Of a stretch of 64,000 nucleotides of DNA, positions 30,280 to 39,191 are shown one piece after another (positions within the stretch are counted from its first letter, which is position 1; each line of letters opens with the position of its first letter). Under the pieces are notes generated by a model, which was not told the origin of the DNA, searched no databases, and worked only from the letters and a program-made list of their open reading frames with translations. Both the position numbers and the translations under genes were made by a program. This DNA is from CAMLIZ01 sp036231905. Lineage in GTDB: Bacteria > Pseudomonadota > Gammaproteobacteria > Burkholderiales > Burkholderiaceae_C. Location of the stretch: contig NZ_JAZARE010000013.1 in NCBI RefSeq assembly GCF_036231905.1, forward strand, positions 1 to 64,000, given 5' to 3'.

Positions 30280-32837
30280 CGGGCTGCCGGTGCCGCGGGC
30301 GAGGCGCTGGCCTGCGCATGGCCGTCGGGCGCGCAGCGGGCCAGCGCGGCTTGCACAGTGGCCGGCTGCAGGTTGCCGGGCGGGATGCCGGGGTCGCGCT
30401 GCAGCGGCTGCAGGATCTGAAGGGCCCGGCGATGGCTGTCGCAGCCCTGGGGGCGCGTGGCTGCGTCGGCGCCTTGCGCCAACCCCAGCGTGTAGTGCCC
30501 CAGCGCCAGGTAGCTCTTGGCATAGGGCTCGGCCAGCGCGGTGTCGGGCAGCGCCTGCAGCGCGCCGAGTGCGCCGGCGATCGTCTGGCGCGCCGGGGCG
30601 GCCTGGCCCTGCGCCAGCTGCGCACGCCCCAGGTTGATGGCGCTGATGGCCTGGTAGACCTTGAGCTGCACATCCGCCGGATCCTTGCGCGCCAGGGTCT
30701 CCGTGAGCTGCATCGCCGTGCGCAGCTCGGTGATCGCCTGCGCGGGCTGGCCGGCCATGATGAGGGCCTCGCCGATGTTGTTGCGTCCGCTGGCCACGTT
30801 GCGCTCGAAGAAGGCATTTTCAGGATGCCCCCGCTGCAGCTGCTCCCACAGCGCCACGCTGCGGCGAAGCACCTCGATCGCGCGCTGGCCGGTGTCGCGG
30901 TCGTCGCTGCGCTGCATCAGCGAGAGCCCGCGCTCGTTGAGGATGCTCGCCATCGCCCACACCACGTCGGTGTCCTGGGGCAGGGCCTGGCGCGCGGTGG
31001 TGAGCAGGGCCAGGGCCTGGTCGGACGCGGCCACGTAGCCCGCAAAGTCCTGGGCCGACAGCAGCAGCGCAGCCTGGTTGGCGTACTGCAGCGCCTGCCG
31101 GTAGCCGTTGTACGGATCGGCCGGCCGCAGCGCGGCGAGCTCGGTGCTGCGGGCCTGCGCTGCCTGCACACGTTGCCTGGCCTCCTCCAGCCGCCCCAGC
31201 GACACCAGCAGCGCCGCTTCGAACTCATCCACGCGGATCAGCTCCAGCAGGCTGGCGTGGTACAGCGGGTCGGTGCGGGGCACCTGGCCCAGCACGGGGG
31301 CCAGCGCGTCGCGGGCGCGCTGGTAGCTGGCGCGCGCGCCGGCGGCGTCCCCCAGGTTGGCCACATGGGCGCGGCCCTGGATCTCGCCGACCTTGCGATA
31401 GCCGGTGCCGATCTCCAGCGCCAGCGCCGGGTCGCGTGCCGCGTCGGCGGACAGGTCCTGCAGGTATTCCAGTGCGCGCTCGACCGCCAGCTTGCGGGCC
31501 CCGGTGGCACCGGCCAGGTCCTTGATCGCGTCGTGCACCTCGAAGATCAGCACGTTGGCGAGCTTGCGCACACTGGCGAAATGGCGCTCGGCACGCTCTT
31601 TTTGCCGCCGCGCCTCCACCCCTTCATAGGCCGCGATGCTCAAGCCGGCGACCAGCGCCAGGTTGGCGAGCAGCACCGCGCCGAACACTGCGCGATGGCG
31701 CAGCACCAGGCGGCCGGCGCGGTAGCTCAGGGCATGGCGCCGCGCGTGCACCGGCAGTCCTTCGAGGTGGCGGAAGATGTCGTCGGACAGCGCTTCGGCC
31801 GAGGCATAACGGTGCTGCGGTTCCTTGCGCAGCGCCTTGAGCACCACCGCGTCCAGGTCCCCCTTGAGCTGGCGCCGCAGGCGGTGGCCGGTGCTGTCGC
31901 TGGGGCGCACCGGCTCGGTGTCGCAGATCGCCCGGCCGAGCTCATAGTCGCTGTGCGTGGCCTCGGCCGGATAGGGCAGGGCGTTGGTGAGCAGGCGGTA
32001 CAGCACCACGCCGAGAGAGAACACGTCGCTGGCCGGGGTGACCGGGTCGCCGCGCACCTGCTCGGGGCTGGCGTATTCCAGCGTCATCACCCGCTGCCGT
32101 GTCGCGGTACCGGGCCCTGCGCTGGCAATGCGCTTGGCGATGCCGAAGTCCACCAGCTTCACCACGCCCTCGGCGGTGACCAGGATGTTGGCAGGCTTGA
32201 GATCGCGGTGGACAACGCCCTTGCTGTGCGCGTAGTGCACCACCTGGCACACGGTGCGAAAGAGCTTCAGCCGCTCGGGCAGCGGCAGTGCGTTGGCATG
32301 GCAGTGCAGGTCCAGCGGCTCGCCGTCCACCGCCTCCATCACGAAGTACGGCACGCCTTCTTCGCTGACACCACCATCCAGCACCTTGGCGAGATGGGGG
32401 TGGTCCAGGCTGGCAAGGATCTGCCGCTCCGCGGTGAAGCGGGCCACCGCCTGCGGCTGCACCACGCCTTCGCGCAGCAGCTTCACCGCCACCCGCTGCT
32501 GGTAGTGCCCGTCCGCGCGTTCGGCCAGGTACACCTGCCCCATGCCGCCGGAGCCCAGCAGGGACAGCAGGCGATACGCGCCCAGCCGCCGGCCGATCCA
32601 CGACTGCTCCGAGCGTGCACGCAGCGCCTGCAAGGCCAGGCCGCCGGCCGGCCGGTCGAGCAGGCTGCCAGTGCACTCGGCCGCGGCCAGCAGGGTGTGC
32701 AGCTCGGCCTGCAGCGCGGTGTCCTGCGCGCTGGCGGTGTCCACGAATTGCGCGCGCTCGTCGGGCGGGCGCTCCAGCGCGTCGGCCAGCAATGCCTTCA
32801 CCCGCTTCCAGCGCGCCGGGTCCATCGGCTGGGTCAT
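30276..32837 (-). CDS. Ser/Thr protein kinase with TPR-like C-terminus (first kinase of operon)
   Basis: 853 residues from ATG 32837, which overlaps the sigma-factor stop (ATGA). Domain order is as in its neighbour: helical N-terminus, PknB-like kinase (about 88-365) with GSGGMG (95-100), K119, HRDLKPAN (210-217) and DFG (230-232), a transmembrane helix about residues 385-405, then a TPR-like tail. All catalytic residues are present. The two kinases align through the catalytic core (for example LFRTVCQVVHYAHSKGVVHR in both), indicating tandem duplication. Coupled translation with an ECF sigma factor suggests that the kinases act on, or are controlled by, that sigma factor. Confidence 0.9.
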   Translation of the reverse strand: MTQPMDPARWKRVKALLADALERPPDERAQFVDTASAQDTALQAELHTLLAAAECTGSLLDRPAGGLALQALRARSEQSWIGRRLGAYRLLSLLGSGGMGQVYLAERADGHYQQRVAVKLLREGVVQPQAVARFTAERQILASLDHPHLAKVLDGGVSEEGVPYFVMEAVDGEPLDLHCHANALPLPERLKLFRTVCQVVHYAHSKGVVHRDLKPANILVTAEGVVKLVDFGIAKRIASAGPGTATRQRVMTLEYASPEQVRGDPVTPASDVFSLGVVLYRLLTNALPYPAEATHSDYELGRAICDTEPVRPSDSTGHRLRRQLKGDLDAVVLKALRKEPQHRYASAEALSDDIFRHLEGLPVHARRHALSYRAGRLVLRHRAVFGAVLLANLALVAGLSIAAYEGVEARRQKERAERHFASVRKLANVLIFEVHDAIKDLAGATGARKLAVERALEYLQDLSADAARDPALALEIGTGYRKVGEIQGRAHVANLGDAAGARASYQRARDALAPVLGQVPRTDPLYHASLLELIRVDEFEAALLVSLGRLEEARQRVQAAQARSTELAALRPADPYNGYRQALQYANQAALLLSAQDFAGYVAASDQALALLTTARQALPQDTDVVWAMASILNERGLSLMQRSDDRDTGQRAIEVLRRSVALWEQLQRGHPENAFFERNVASGRNNIGEALIMAGQPAQAITELRTAMQLTETLARKDPADVQLKVYQAISAINLGRAQLAQGQAAPARQTIAGALGALQALPDTALAEPYAKSYLALGHYTLGLAQGADAATRPQGCDSHRRALQILQPLQRDPGIPPGNLQPATVQAALARCAPDGHAQASASPAAPAAR

Positions 32838-33496
32838 GAACGGGCGGCGGGCTCTTGCTGGTGGAGCTCGCGCAGCAGCCAGGCGCGCGCGGTGGCCCAT
32901 TCGCGCTTGACCGTGGCAGGTGACACCTGCAGCGCCTCGGCGGTCTCTTCCACGCTGAGCCCGCCGAAGAAGCGCAGCTCCACCACGCGGCCCTGGCGCT
33001 CGTCGAGCTGCGTCAGGCGCTGCAGCGCCTCATCGACCTGCAGGATGTGCTGCAGCTCGTCGCTGGCCTGGCCGGGCAGCTCGCCGTATTCGTCCTGCAG
33101 TGCGTCCAGGCTCTGCACCGGCGCGCCGGCGCCGCGCTTGGCGGCGTTGCGGCTGCGTGCATGGTCCACCAGGATGCGGCGCATCAGGGTGGACATCCAG
33201 CCGAAGAACTGGGCGCGCGAAGTCCATTGCACCGAGCGCCGCTCGGCGAGCCGCATGAAGGCCTCGTGCACCAGGCCGGTACCTTCCAGCGTGTGGCCGT
33301 CGCGTTCCTGGCGCAGGTGGCGCCGCGCGAGGCGGCGCAGGTCGTCGTAGACCAGCGGTACCAGCCGGTCGAGCGCCCGGTCGTCGCCCTCGGACCAGCT
33401 GTGCAGCAGCGCGGTCACGGCCGAACGGCTGGCCGCAGGGGCGGTGGCGGGGGGCGAACACGCTGGCGCGTCCAGCCCGGAGGGCGAGGCACTCAT
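32834..33496 (-). CDS. ECF sigma-70 family sigma factor
   Basis: 220 residues. The N-terminus is Ala/Pro/Ser-rich (1-27). Region 2 (about 35-100) contains LVPLVYDDLRRLARRHLR, GTGLVHEAFMRLAE and FFGWMSTLMRRILVDHARSR, and region 4 (about 150-210) contains RQGRVVELRFFGGLSVEETA and VSPATVKREWATARAWL. This matches the sub-group of ECF sigma factors often encoded with Ser/Thr kinases and no anti-sigma factor (the TIGR02999 type, from memory). It begins the kinase operon. Its upstream region holds a CTACG-N6-CGTAG dyad that resembles elements in the T3SS promoter. Confidence 0.92.
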   Translation of the reverse strand: MSASPSGLDAPACSPPATAPAASRSAVTALLHSWSEGDDRALDRLVPLVYDDLRRLARRHLRQERDGHTLEGTGLVHEAFMRLAERRSVQWTSRAQFFGWMSTLMRRILVDHARSRNAAKRGAGAPVQSLDALQDEYGELPGQASDELQHILQVDEALQRLTQLDERQGRVVELRFFGGLSVEETAEALQVSPATVKREWATARAWLLRELHQQEPAARS

Positions 33497-33577
33497 GGGG
33501 CGGTGGTGATGGGCGAGCGTGATTCACGCACACTCGCCGGCCCGCTGCAAGACGCCGGGCCGCGAAAACGCGTGCTT

Positions 33578-33593
33578 CTACGAGTTTCCGTAG
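33578..33593. promoter_or_regulatory. CTACG-N6-CGTAG dyad upstream of the ECF sigma gene
   Basis: A perfect 5-6-5 inverted repeat in the 254-base divergent gap 33497-33750, about 82 bases before the sigma start. Its right half, TTTCCGTAG followed by TG-x-GCGGGC-like sequence, also occurs in the T3SS divergent promoter (6842-6870). It may be a binding site for a regulator common to both operons. The rest of the gap shows no gene. Confidence 0.45.
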
Positions 33594-33750
33594 TGTGCGG
33601 GCCGGCGTGGCGCGGCTGGCACACCGGCGCGGCGAATGCGCGGCTTTTGTCGCACAAGCGCGCGGCTCGCAGGGCTGGCGGCGTGCGCTGGCTCAAGGCG
33701 CGGCGAACATGGGCCGACATCCAAGGACGAACGGATGCCCGGAGACCGGA

Positions 33751-34011
33751 ATGAAACTTTCAGCCACCCCTGCCCAGGCCGACGCCTTGCGCGCCCAGTT
33801 GATGGCGCCGGACCCGATGCAGCGGTTCATGGCCTTGCATGCGCTGGAGCAGCATGCGGAGCAGGGCTGCGGCGCCAAGCTGGCGGTGCAGGTCGAGGCT
33901 TTTGCCGCCCGCGGCGTGCCGTACTACGCACCGCACGACCCCCACTACCGTGCCTGGGTCGACCGGGCACTGGCGTACTGGGAGCGGCTGCACACCGTGC
34001 AGGCCAGCTGA
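33751..34011 (+). CDS. Small hypothetical protein
   Basis: 86 residues from ATG 33751, with GGAGACCGGA directly in front. Soluble and helical, starting MKLSATPAQADALRAQLMAP, with an aromatic C-terminal half (YYAPHDPHYRAWVDRALAYWERL). No signal peptide or known domain. It is read divergently from the sigma factor and shares the 33497-33750 region with it. The coherent codon usage and good ribosome site support a real gene; function unknown. Confidence 0.65.
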   Translation: MKLSATPAQADALRAQLMAPDPMQRFMALHALEQHAEQGCGAKLAVQVEAFAARGVPYYAPHDPHYRAWVDRALAYWERLHTVQAS

Positions 34012-34138
34012 AAGCCCGCGCCTGGCGCCGCCTGGTGCCCGGCCTTTAACATCGACGTCTTCCAAGCCGGGCGGAACCGGCGCGCCGCGTGCGCCGTGGA
34101 CCGGTCCGCGCGCGGCCGCTGCGCCGCGTTGTACCTTG

Positions 34139-34846
34139 ATGACGTCTTCCCGAACTGCCTTGTTGTGCGGCCTCGCGCTCTGCTGCCTGGCCGGCAGCGC
34201 CGTATCTGCCGAACTGCCGGCCGATGCGCGCATCGTCTACGACCTGCTCTACGGCGACGGCCAAATGCGGGTGGGGCGGGCGGAACAGCAATGGCGCGTG
34301 CAAGGCGGCCGCTATGAGCTGCGTACCGACATCGTTCCGGTGCTGGGGCCGCGCATCCGCTACCTGAGCAAGGGCCGCCTCACCGACGCCGGCCTGGTGC
34401 CCGAGAGCTTTGCCGAGTACCGCGGCAGCGACAAGGCCCCGCGCGTCAGCGCCGATTTCGACTGGAGCGCGCTGGAAGTGCGCTATGGCGCGCAGGACGA
34501 CCGCCACACCGCAGCGCTGGAGCGTGGCGCCCAGGATGTGAACGCCTTCGCCTTCCAGCTGGCGTGGCTGGGCGACAAGGCGGCGGGCAGCCTGCAGGTG
34601 GCCACCGGCAAGAAGGTGGCGCAGCACCGCTTTGCCGGCGGCCCGGCCAGCACGATCACGCTCAACGGCCAGCCCACCGACGCACAGCCCTGGCGCAGCG
34701 GCGACAGCCATGAGCGCACCGAGGTGTGGGTGGCGCCGAAGTTCGCCAACCTGCCGGTGCGCGTGGTGCGCATCGACGATGGCAAGGAGCTGCGCCTGGT
34801 GGCGCGCGAGCTGCGTTTCACGCCCGCCGCCCGGCCGGCGCGGTGA
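34139..34846 (+). CDS. Exported DUF3108-type protein
   Basis: 235 residues from ATG 34139. A signal peptide (TALLCGLALCCLAGSAVSA, cleavage near residue 24) precedes a beta-rich periplasmic protein: ARIVYDLLYGDGQMRVGRAE, SKGRLTDAGLVPESFAEYRG and a C-terminal VRVVRIDDGKELRLVARELR. This pattern matches DUF3108 proteins of beta- and gammaproteobacteria, whose role is not established. It follows the 86-residue gene by 127 bases. Confidence 0.75.
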   Translation: MTSSRTALLCGLALCCLAGSAVSAELPADARIVYDLLYGDGQMRVGRAEQQWRVQGGRYELRTDIVPVLGPRIRYLSKGRLTDAGLVPESFAEYRGSDKAPRVSADFDWSALEVRYGAQDDRHTAALERGAQDVNAFAFQLAWLGDKAAGSLQVATGKKVAQHRFAGGPASTITLNGQPTDAQPWRSGDSHERTEVWVAPKFANLPVRVVRIDDGKELRLVARELRFTPAARPAR

Positions 34847-34913
34847 TGCCGGAACGGGGCTTGCTGCCTCAACACCGCTACCATCCCCGGTCCATCAATG
34901 AGAGGTGAACGCC

Positions 34914-35279
34914 GTGAATCTGAAAGTGCCGATTGCGATCTTCGACGAACTGGATGACGTGGTCATCAAGTCGACCGGCTCGCTCGACCTGGCCAGCGGC
35001 GAGATCCAGGGTGTGACGTACGAGGACTACGACGTCAAGAAGGACGGCCTGCCCGCCGAACGTGAGGACTACGAGTTCACCAGCGGCATCCTGTCCAACG
35101 ACGGCAAGGATGTGGAGTTCCGCGTCGAGGTGGACCTGTTCAGCGGCAAGTATTCGGTGAGCGCGAACGAGCTGCTGGAGATCAAGGTGCGGGCGGCCAA
35201 GCTGTTTGCCGGCATCGAAGGCAAGGCCCTGCTGGCCGGGGCGCCCGGGCCCGACGGCGCGCGCAAGAAGCTGCACTGA
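34914..35279 (+). CDS. Hypothetical cytoplasmic protein
   Basis: 121 residues from GTG 34914; GAGAGG lies nine bases upstream, which favours this over the in-frame GTG at 34905. An acidic protein (IFDELDDVVIKSTGSLDLAS; YEDYDVKKDGLPAEREDYEF) with no signal peptide or membrane segment. No domain recognised. Followed 19 bases later by a strong hairpin terminator. Confidence 0.65.
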   Translation: MNLKVPIAIFDELDDVVIKSTGSLDLASGEIQGVTYEDYDVKKDGLPAEREDYEFTSGILSNDGKDVEFRVEVDLFSGKYSVSANELLEIKVRAAKLFAGIEGKALLAGAPGPDGARKKLH

Positions 35280-35298
35280 CGGATGACAGCGCCATGAA

Positions 35299-35331
35299 AA
35301 AGCCACCGGCCCGGGAGGGCGCGGTGGCTTT
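35299..35331. terminator. Bidirectional rho-independent-type terminator
   Basis: AAAGCCACCG (35299-35308) pairs perfectly with CGGTGGCTTT (35322-35331) around a 13-base GC-rich loop. A-run and T-run at the two sides allow it to act in both directions. It lies between the convergent genes ending at 35279 (+) and 35353 (-). Confidence 0.85.
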
Positions 35332-35352
35332 GCCCTGTTGAAGGGGCTGGCG

Positions 35353-36015
35353 TCAGTTGCGGTCGGCGCGGGCGCTGCGGCGCGAGCTGCTGCCGCTGGA
35401 CGTGCTGGTGTCGCTGGAGCGCGAGCTGGTGCTCGACATCGTGCTGTTGTCGGTGGTCGAGCCGCTGGTCACCGTGGTTGTCCCCGCCACCGGCGCCGTG
35501 CTGGACGTGGAGGCAGTGCCGGAGGAGCTGGTGCTGCTCGGCATGCTGGACGAGCTGGTGCTGGTGCTGCTCGGCATGCTGGAGCTGCCGGTGCTGGTGC
35601 CGCTGGGCGTGCTGGAGGTGCTGCTCATGGTGCCCGTGCTGCCGCTGGTGCCGGTCGAGCTGCCGCTGGTGCTGGCGCTCGGGCTCGTGCCCGAGCTGCT
35701 GGTGGTGCCCGAGCTGCTGGTGGTGTCGGTGCTGCTCATGCTGCCCGACGTAGCGCTGCTGCCCATGGTGCTGCTGGTGCCGGTACCGGTGCCCGCGCTG
35801 CCCATGGTGCTGCTCGTGCCGCTGGTGCTCGTGCCGGACGTGCTCTGGTCCGCGCTGGTGCTGGCCGTCGTGCTGCTCGGCAGGGTGCTGGCGCTGGCCG
35901 TGCTGCTGCTGGTGTCGCTGGCGGCGGTGCTGCTGTCGCGGTGCGCGCAACCTGCGGCGGCGAGGCTGGCAACGGCAATTGCGACAAGACTCAAGCGTCG
36001 TGACAGTTGGTTCAT
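35353..36015 (-). CDS. Ser/Thr-rich low-complexity lipoprotein
   Basis: 220 residues from ATG 36015, with GGAGACCCACC in front. The signal sequence LSLVAIAVASLAAAGC is a good lipobox (Cys at about residue 23), followed by about 170 residues made almost wholly of Ser, Thr, Gly, Ala and a little Met/Pro (units such as SSTMGS, SSMPSST, TSSSGT). The tail is basic (SSRRSARADRN). The stretch must be unfolded and extends from a membrane anchor like a mucin-type stalk. Function unknown; such tracts expand and contract by slippage, so length may differ between strains. Confidence 0.7.
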   Translation of the reverse strand: MNQLSRRLSLVAIAVASLAAAGCAHRDSSTAASDTSSSTASASTLPSSTTASTSADQSTSGTSTSGTSSTMGSAGTGTGTSSTMGSSATSGSMSSTDTTSSSGTTSSSGTSPSASTSGSSTGTSGSTGTMSSTSSTPSGTSTGSSSMPSSTSTSSSSMPSSTSSSGTASTSSTAPVAGTTTVTSGSTTDNSTMSSTSSRSSDTSTSSGSSSRRSARADRN

Positions 36016-36164
36016 GGTGGGTCTCCTTTGGCGATTGGCAACGGTTGGAATGCGCATGACCGAGCTGCCACTGGGGCGAAGGGCCGTCGTGGCAGGCTCG
36101 ATCTCGGCGCAATTACCCGGCAACCAACGTGCCACCGGGCGAGGGGCGCCATGGGCGCCCGTGT

Positions 36165-38282
36165 TCACCAGCCCAGTTGCAGCGTGTAGCTGCCGCTCGC
36201 CCCGGTGCCGCCGCTGTAGTAGCGCACCTGCACATAACGCCTGGCCGTGGCGCCGGTGTTGTTGGTCACCGTCACCTGGTCCAGCGCACCGGTGCTCGCT
36301 TCGCTCTTGCCGATCTGCGTGCCGGCGGCGTCGTACACATACAGGTCGTAGTCGCTGGAGGCGTTGGGCTGCAGGCGCGACGTGAGCGACGCACCGTTGG
36401 GCAGGTCCACGGCATACCAGTCCTGGTCGGTGGACGAGGCCATGCTGCCGTTCACCGTGGCCGGTGAGCCCACCACCTGCGGTGCCGTGCGGGTGTTGTT
36501 GGGCTCGGTCTCCGGAATCGTCTGCGAGCCGGTGGTCACCTTGAGGAAGGCCGCGGTCACTGGCCCGAACTGGCCGGACGCATCCTTGCCGCGCACGTAC
36601 ACGATGTGCTTGCCCAGTGCCAGCCCGCTGGTGGCCAGCGTGCCGGTCGCGTTCTCGGTCGGTGCGTTGAAGCTGCCGTCGCTGGCGCGCAATGCGATCG
36701 GCGTGGCGCCTGGCGCCCAGGGCGGCACGTCGATGTAGGCCTCGGCCGCGCTGATGTTCTGCGTGGGCTCGGTGCCGTTGCTGTTGTTGAAGCGGGTGTC
36801 GGTGATGGCGGCGGACACCGTCACCGCCGTGCCGGCCGGCACGCCACCGCCGCTGGCGTCATTGCTCAGCGTCAGGGTGGTCACGTCCGGGCCTGCGGGC
36901 AGCTGGTAGGGTGCGCGCACCACCTTGGCGGCGTAGATGAGCGCTGGCAGGTTCTTCGGCTTGGTGGAGCTGTTGTAGCTGCTGCAGCTCTCGAAGAAGC
37001 TGGTGCCCAGCTCGATGGTGAACGCCGCCACGCCGAGCTCGCCGTAGCTCGGGCCATCGCTGGTGCCGTCGGTGGGGTACAGGCCGATCGACTGCTCCGG
37101 CGTGTAGCCGTTGAACCAGGCCAGGCGCCGGCCCAAGGTCTGCAGCGCGGTGCCGTTGCCGCTGGGCGTGGAGGTGGTGCCCCAGGGCCACAACACCAGC
37201 TGGCTGTAGCTGTGGATGTCCAGGTGGATGCCGCTGGTGTCCGCCGGCGCCGGGTCGCTCGGGTTGGTGCCGCGGCGGTCGGGCCAGAGGCTTCGGACGT
37301 AGTTCTGGATCGCCTGGGTTTCCGGCTCGGAGCCGGCACTCGGGCCGCGATAGGTCTCGCTGCACTGGCTGCCGCTGGAGCCCTGGCCATTGGTGGAATT
37401 CCAGCCGAAACTGAAGTTGCGGTTCAGGTCCGCGCCCCGGCTGTTGCTGGTGGCGCCGCAGTAGGCGGTGTTGGTGTTCTTGCGCCATGACAGGCCACCC
37501 TCGGCCTTCTTGCGGCCGTCCGGGTTGGCCTGCAGCAGCAGGTGCACCTCATGGTGATCCAGGATCCAGGTGGCATCCGCATTGGTGCCATAGCCATTGA
37601 CCAGCCAGCGCGCGAATTCCAGCACCAGCGGCGCAGTGGTGTACTCACGCGCATGGATGGCGCTGTTGACGAAGAGCTTGGGCTTGGTGCCGCCGATCGC
37701 GCTGTTGGTGAGCTTGAGCACGCGCATGTCGTAGCCGCCCAGGCCCTTGGTCTTCTGCCAGGAATCACCGACGTCGATCCACTGGGCCAGGTTGGGGTAG
37801 CTGGTGGCAAAACCCTGCGCCGCCGCGAAGGTCTCTTCCACCGTCTCGTAGCAAGCATAGTTCGGGATGGACTCGATGCCCACCTCGCCGCCGGCGCTGG
37901 CCACGCCCATGCGCTGGCGCGCATCGTTCGCCTGCTGGATCTGGTTCAGGATGCTGTCGCGCAGCGCCACGTACTCGGGCGCGGGCTCGATGCGAAAGCC
38001 GAAGCGGCGCAGCGTGGCGATCTCGCCGGGATCGAGCTCGAACACCAGGAAGCCCTTGTCGTAGTCCGCTTCCATCAGGTTGTTGTGGAAGGTGACAGCC
38101 GCCTTGCGGGCGGTGGGCAGGTCCGGAAAATAGGCCTTGTAGAGGTTGGTGCGCTGTTGTTCCTGCTGGCGCAGCTGGCGCATCTCGTTGGCGTGGTCGG
38201 GGGCAGAAGCGGCGGGGCCGGTGCCCATGGACAAGAGCAAGGCGGCAACGGCCGCGCACAAGGGCGAACGGGTGAGGTTCAT
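36165..38282 (-). CDS. Secreted M14 zinc carboxypeptidase with PPC domain
   Basis: 705 residues from ATG 38282; the signal peptide (LCAAVAALLLSMGTGPAASA) supports this start. The M14 domain (about 135-450) shows zinc ligands H210 and E213 (NSAIHAREYTT), H357 (DIHSYSQLVLWPWG) and the catalytic E424 (FTIELGTSFF); substrate-binding R and N are in ADLNRNFSFGW. A beta-sandwich-like region follows (about 455-590), then a pre-peptidase C-terminal (PPC) domain (about 595-705; TEPNNTRTAPQ, DQDWYAVDLPNG, SYTLQLGW). Such enzymes trim C-terminal residues from extracellular peptides. Upstream it faces the small exported protein at 38431. Confidence 0.92.
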   Translation of the reverse strand: MNLTRSPLCAAVAALLLSMGTGPAASAPDHANEMRQLRQQEQQRTNLYKAYFPDLPTARKAAVTFHNNLMEADYDKGFLVFELDPGEIATLRRFGFRIEPAPEYVALRDSILNQIQQANDARQRMGVASAGGEVGIESIPNYACYETVEETFAAAQGFATSYPNLAQWIDVGDSWQKTKGLGGYDMRVLKLTNSAIGGTKPKLFVNSAIHAREYTTAPLVLEFARWLVNGYGTNADATWILDHHEVHLLLQANPDGRKKAEGGLSWRKNTNTAYCGATSNSRGADLNRNFSFGWNSTNGQGSSGSQCSETYRGPSAGSEPETQAIQNYVRSLWPDRRGTNPSDPAPADTSGIHLDIHSYSQLVLWPWGTTSTPSGNGTALQTLGRRLAWFNGYTPEQSIGLYPTDGTSDGPSYGELGVAAFTIELGTSFFESCSSYNSSTKPKNLPALIYAAKVVRAPYQLPAGPDVTTLTLSNDASGGGVPAGTAVTVSAAITDTRFNNSNGTEPTQNISAAEAYIDVPPWAPGATPIALRASDGSFNAPTENATGTLATSGLALGKHIVYVRGKDASGQFGPVTAAFLKVTTGSQTIPETEPNNTRTAPQVVGSPATVNGSMASSTDQDWYAVDLPNGASLTSRLQPNASSDYDLYVYDAAGTQIGKSEASTGALDQVTVTNNTGATARRYVQVRYYSGGTGASGSYTLQLGW

Positions 38283-38430
38283 GGATGCACTCCCTGGGGG
38301 TAGCGGGTTTCCAGCGCGGTGGCCTGGCTGGTGCGGCGCGCTGCAACGGGGGATCGCCCTCGCCAAGCGCGGGGCGATTCTCTGCCTGGGTTTTGCGGCG
38401 CTGCATAGGGGTCGCCACCAGCTCGCAGGC

Positions 38431-38862
38431 ATGCTGCTGATGGTTTTGGTATCGATCGGTATCGGCGTCAAAGCACATGCCTGTGAGGCCGACCTGGCAG
38501 GCCAATCCAGTGACTATCGAGCGCTGCGCCAGACGCCCGGGCACTTCAGCGGCGGCCCCTGGAACACGGCGGTGGACGCATGGCGCGGCCGCAAGCACCG
38601 GCTCATGCAGCAGCTGGCCGATTGCGCGCTGCAGCGGCAAGTGTCCGAAGCGCAGCTGCGCCAGTGGATGGGCCCGCCCGATGCGGTGATGGACTGCGCC
38701 TCAGGGGCATGTGCGGGTGTGACAGGCCGCGTCCAGGCCTTGCAGGCCGCGGCCCCCACCCATCTGTGGCTGTACGACTGGCGCGGCCACCATGACCGCC
38801 TGGCGTTCGCGTTGTCCGGTGGCGCGGTCCGGGCCCGCGGCTGGCTGCTGGACGGCGAGTAG
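38431..38862 (+). CDS. Small exported hypothetical protein
   Basis: 143 residues from ATG 38431. A signal peptide (MLLMVLVSIGIGVKAHA) precedes a soluble region containing HFSGGPWNTAVDAWRGRKHR and an internal VSEAQLRQWMGPPDAVMDCA, which looks like the short SmpA/BamE-like pattern of lipid-free helical-sheet proteins (that resemblance is weak). Four cysteines in the mature part could form disulfides. Divergent from the carboxypeptidase gene. Function unknown. Confidence 0.55.
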   Translation: MLLMVLVSIGIGVKAHACEADLAGQSSDYRALRQTPGHFSGGPWNTAVDAWRGRKHRLMQQLADCALQRQVSEAQLRQWMGPPDAVMDCASGACAGVTGRVQALQAAAPTHLWLYDWRGHHDRLAFALSGGAVRARGWLLDGE

Positions 38863-38869
38863 CGCCGCG

Positions 38870-39184
38870 TCAGCGGAAGAACAGCAGCCGCGTGACGAAG
38901 GTGGTGTCCGCCTCCACCGCCATCAGCCCCACCAGCACCAGCACCGCCAGCGGCGGCAGCAGGATGGCATACACCAGCGCCAGCCGCTCCCAGGCCATGT
39001 GCATGAACACCGCAACGATCAGCCCGGCCTTGAGCGCCATGAAGATCAGGATCAGGCCCCAGCGCAGCAGGCCCTGGAAGTGGAAGTAGTCCACCAGGTA
39101 CGACAGCGTGCTCAGCACGAAGAGCAGGCCCCAGATCTTGAGGTAGAGCCCGATCGGATGCTGTTGGCCAGTGGAACTGCTCAT
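38870..39184 (-). CDS. Cytochrome c oxidase subunit IV (prokaryotic type)
   Basis: 104 residues from ATG 39184. Three hydrophobic helices (about 13-32, 40-62 and 68-90) and the motif LKAGLIVAVFMHMAWE, typical of bacterial COX4/CyoD-like assembly subunits. Last gene of the oxidase operon, seven bases after the subunit III stop. It stabilises the oxidase rather than taking part in catalysis. Confidence 0.88.
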   Translation of the reverse strand: MSSSTGQQHPIGLYLKIWGLLFVLSTLSYLVDYFHFQGLLRWGLILIFMALKAGLIVAVFMHMAWERLALVYAILLPPLAVLVLVGLMAVEADTTFVTRLLFFR

Positions 39185-39191
39185 GGCGACC

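Noticed and set aside
27430..33350. Two very long plus-strand open frames (996 and 1108 codons) opposite the kinases.
   Set aside because: They mirror the kinase genes on the other strand, have His/Gln/Arg/Leu-biased composition and no domain; shadows.
35338..36003. Plus-strand frame rich in Ala and Gly opposite the Ser/Thr-rich lipoprotein.
   Set aside because: The repetitive DNA keeps several frames open; only the minus strand has a ribosome site, a signal peptide and a lipobox.
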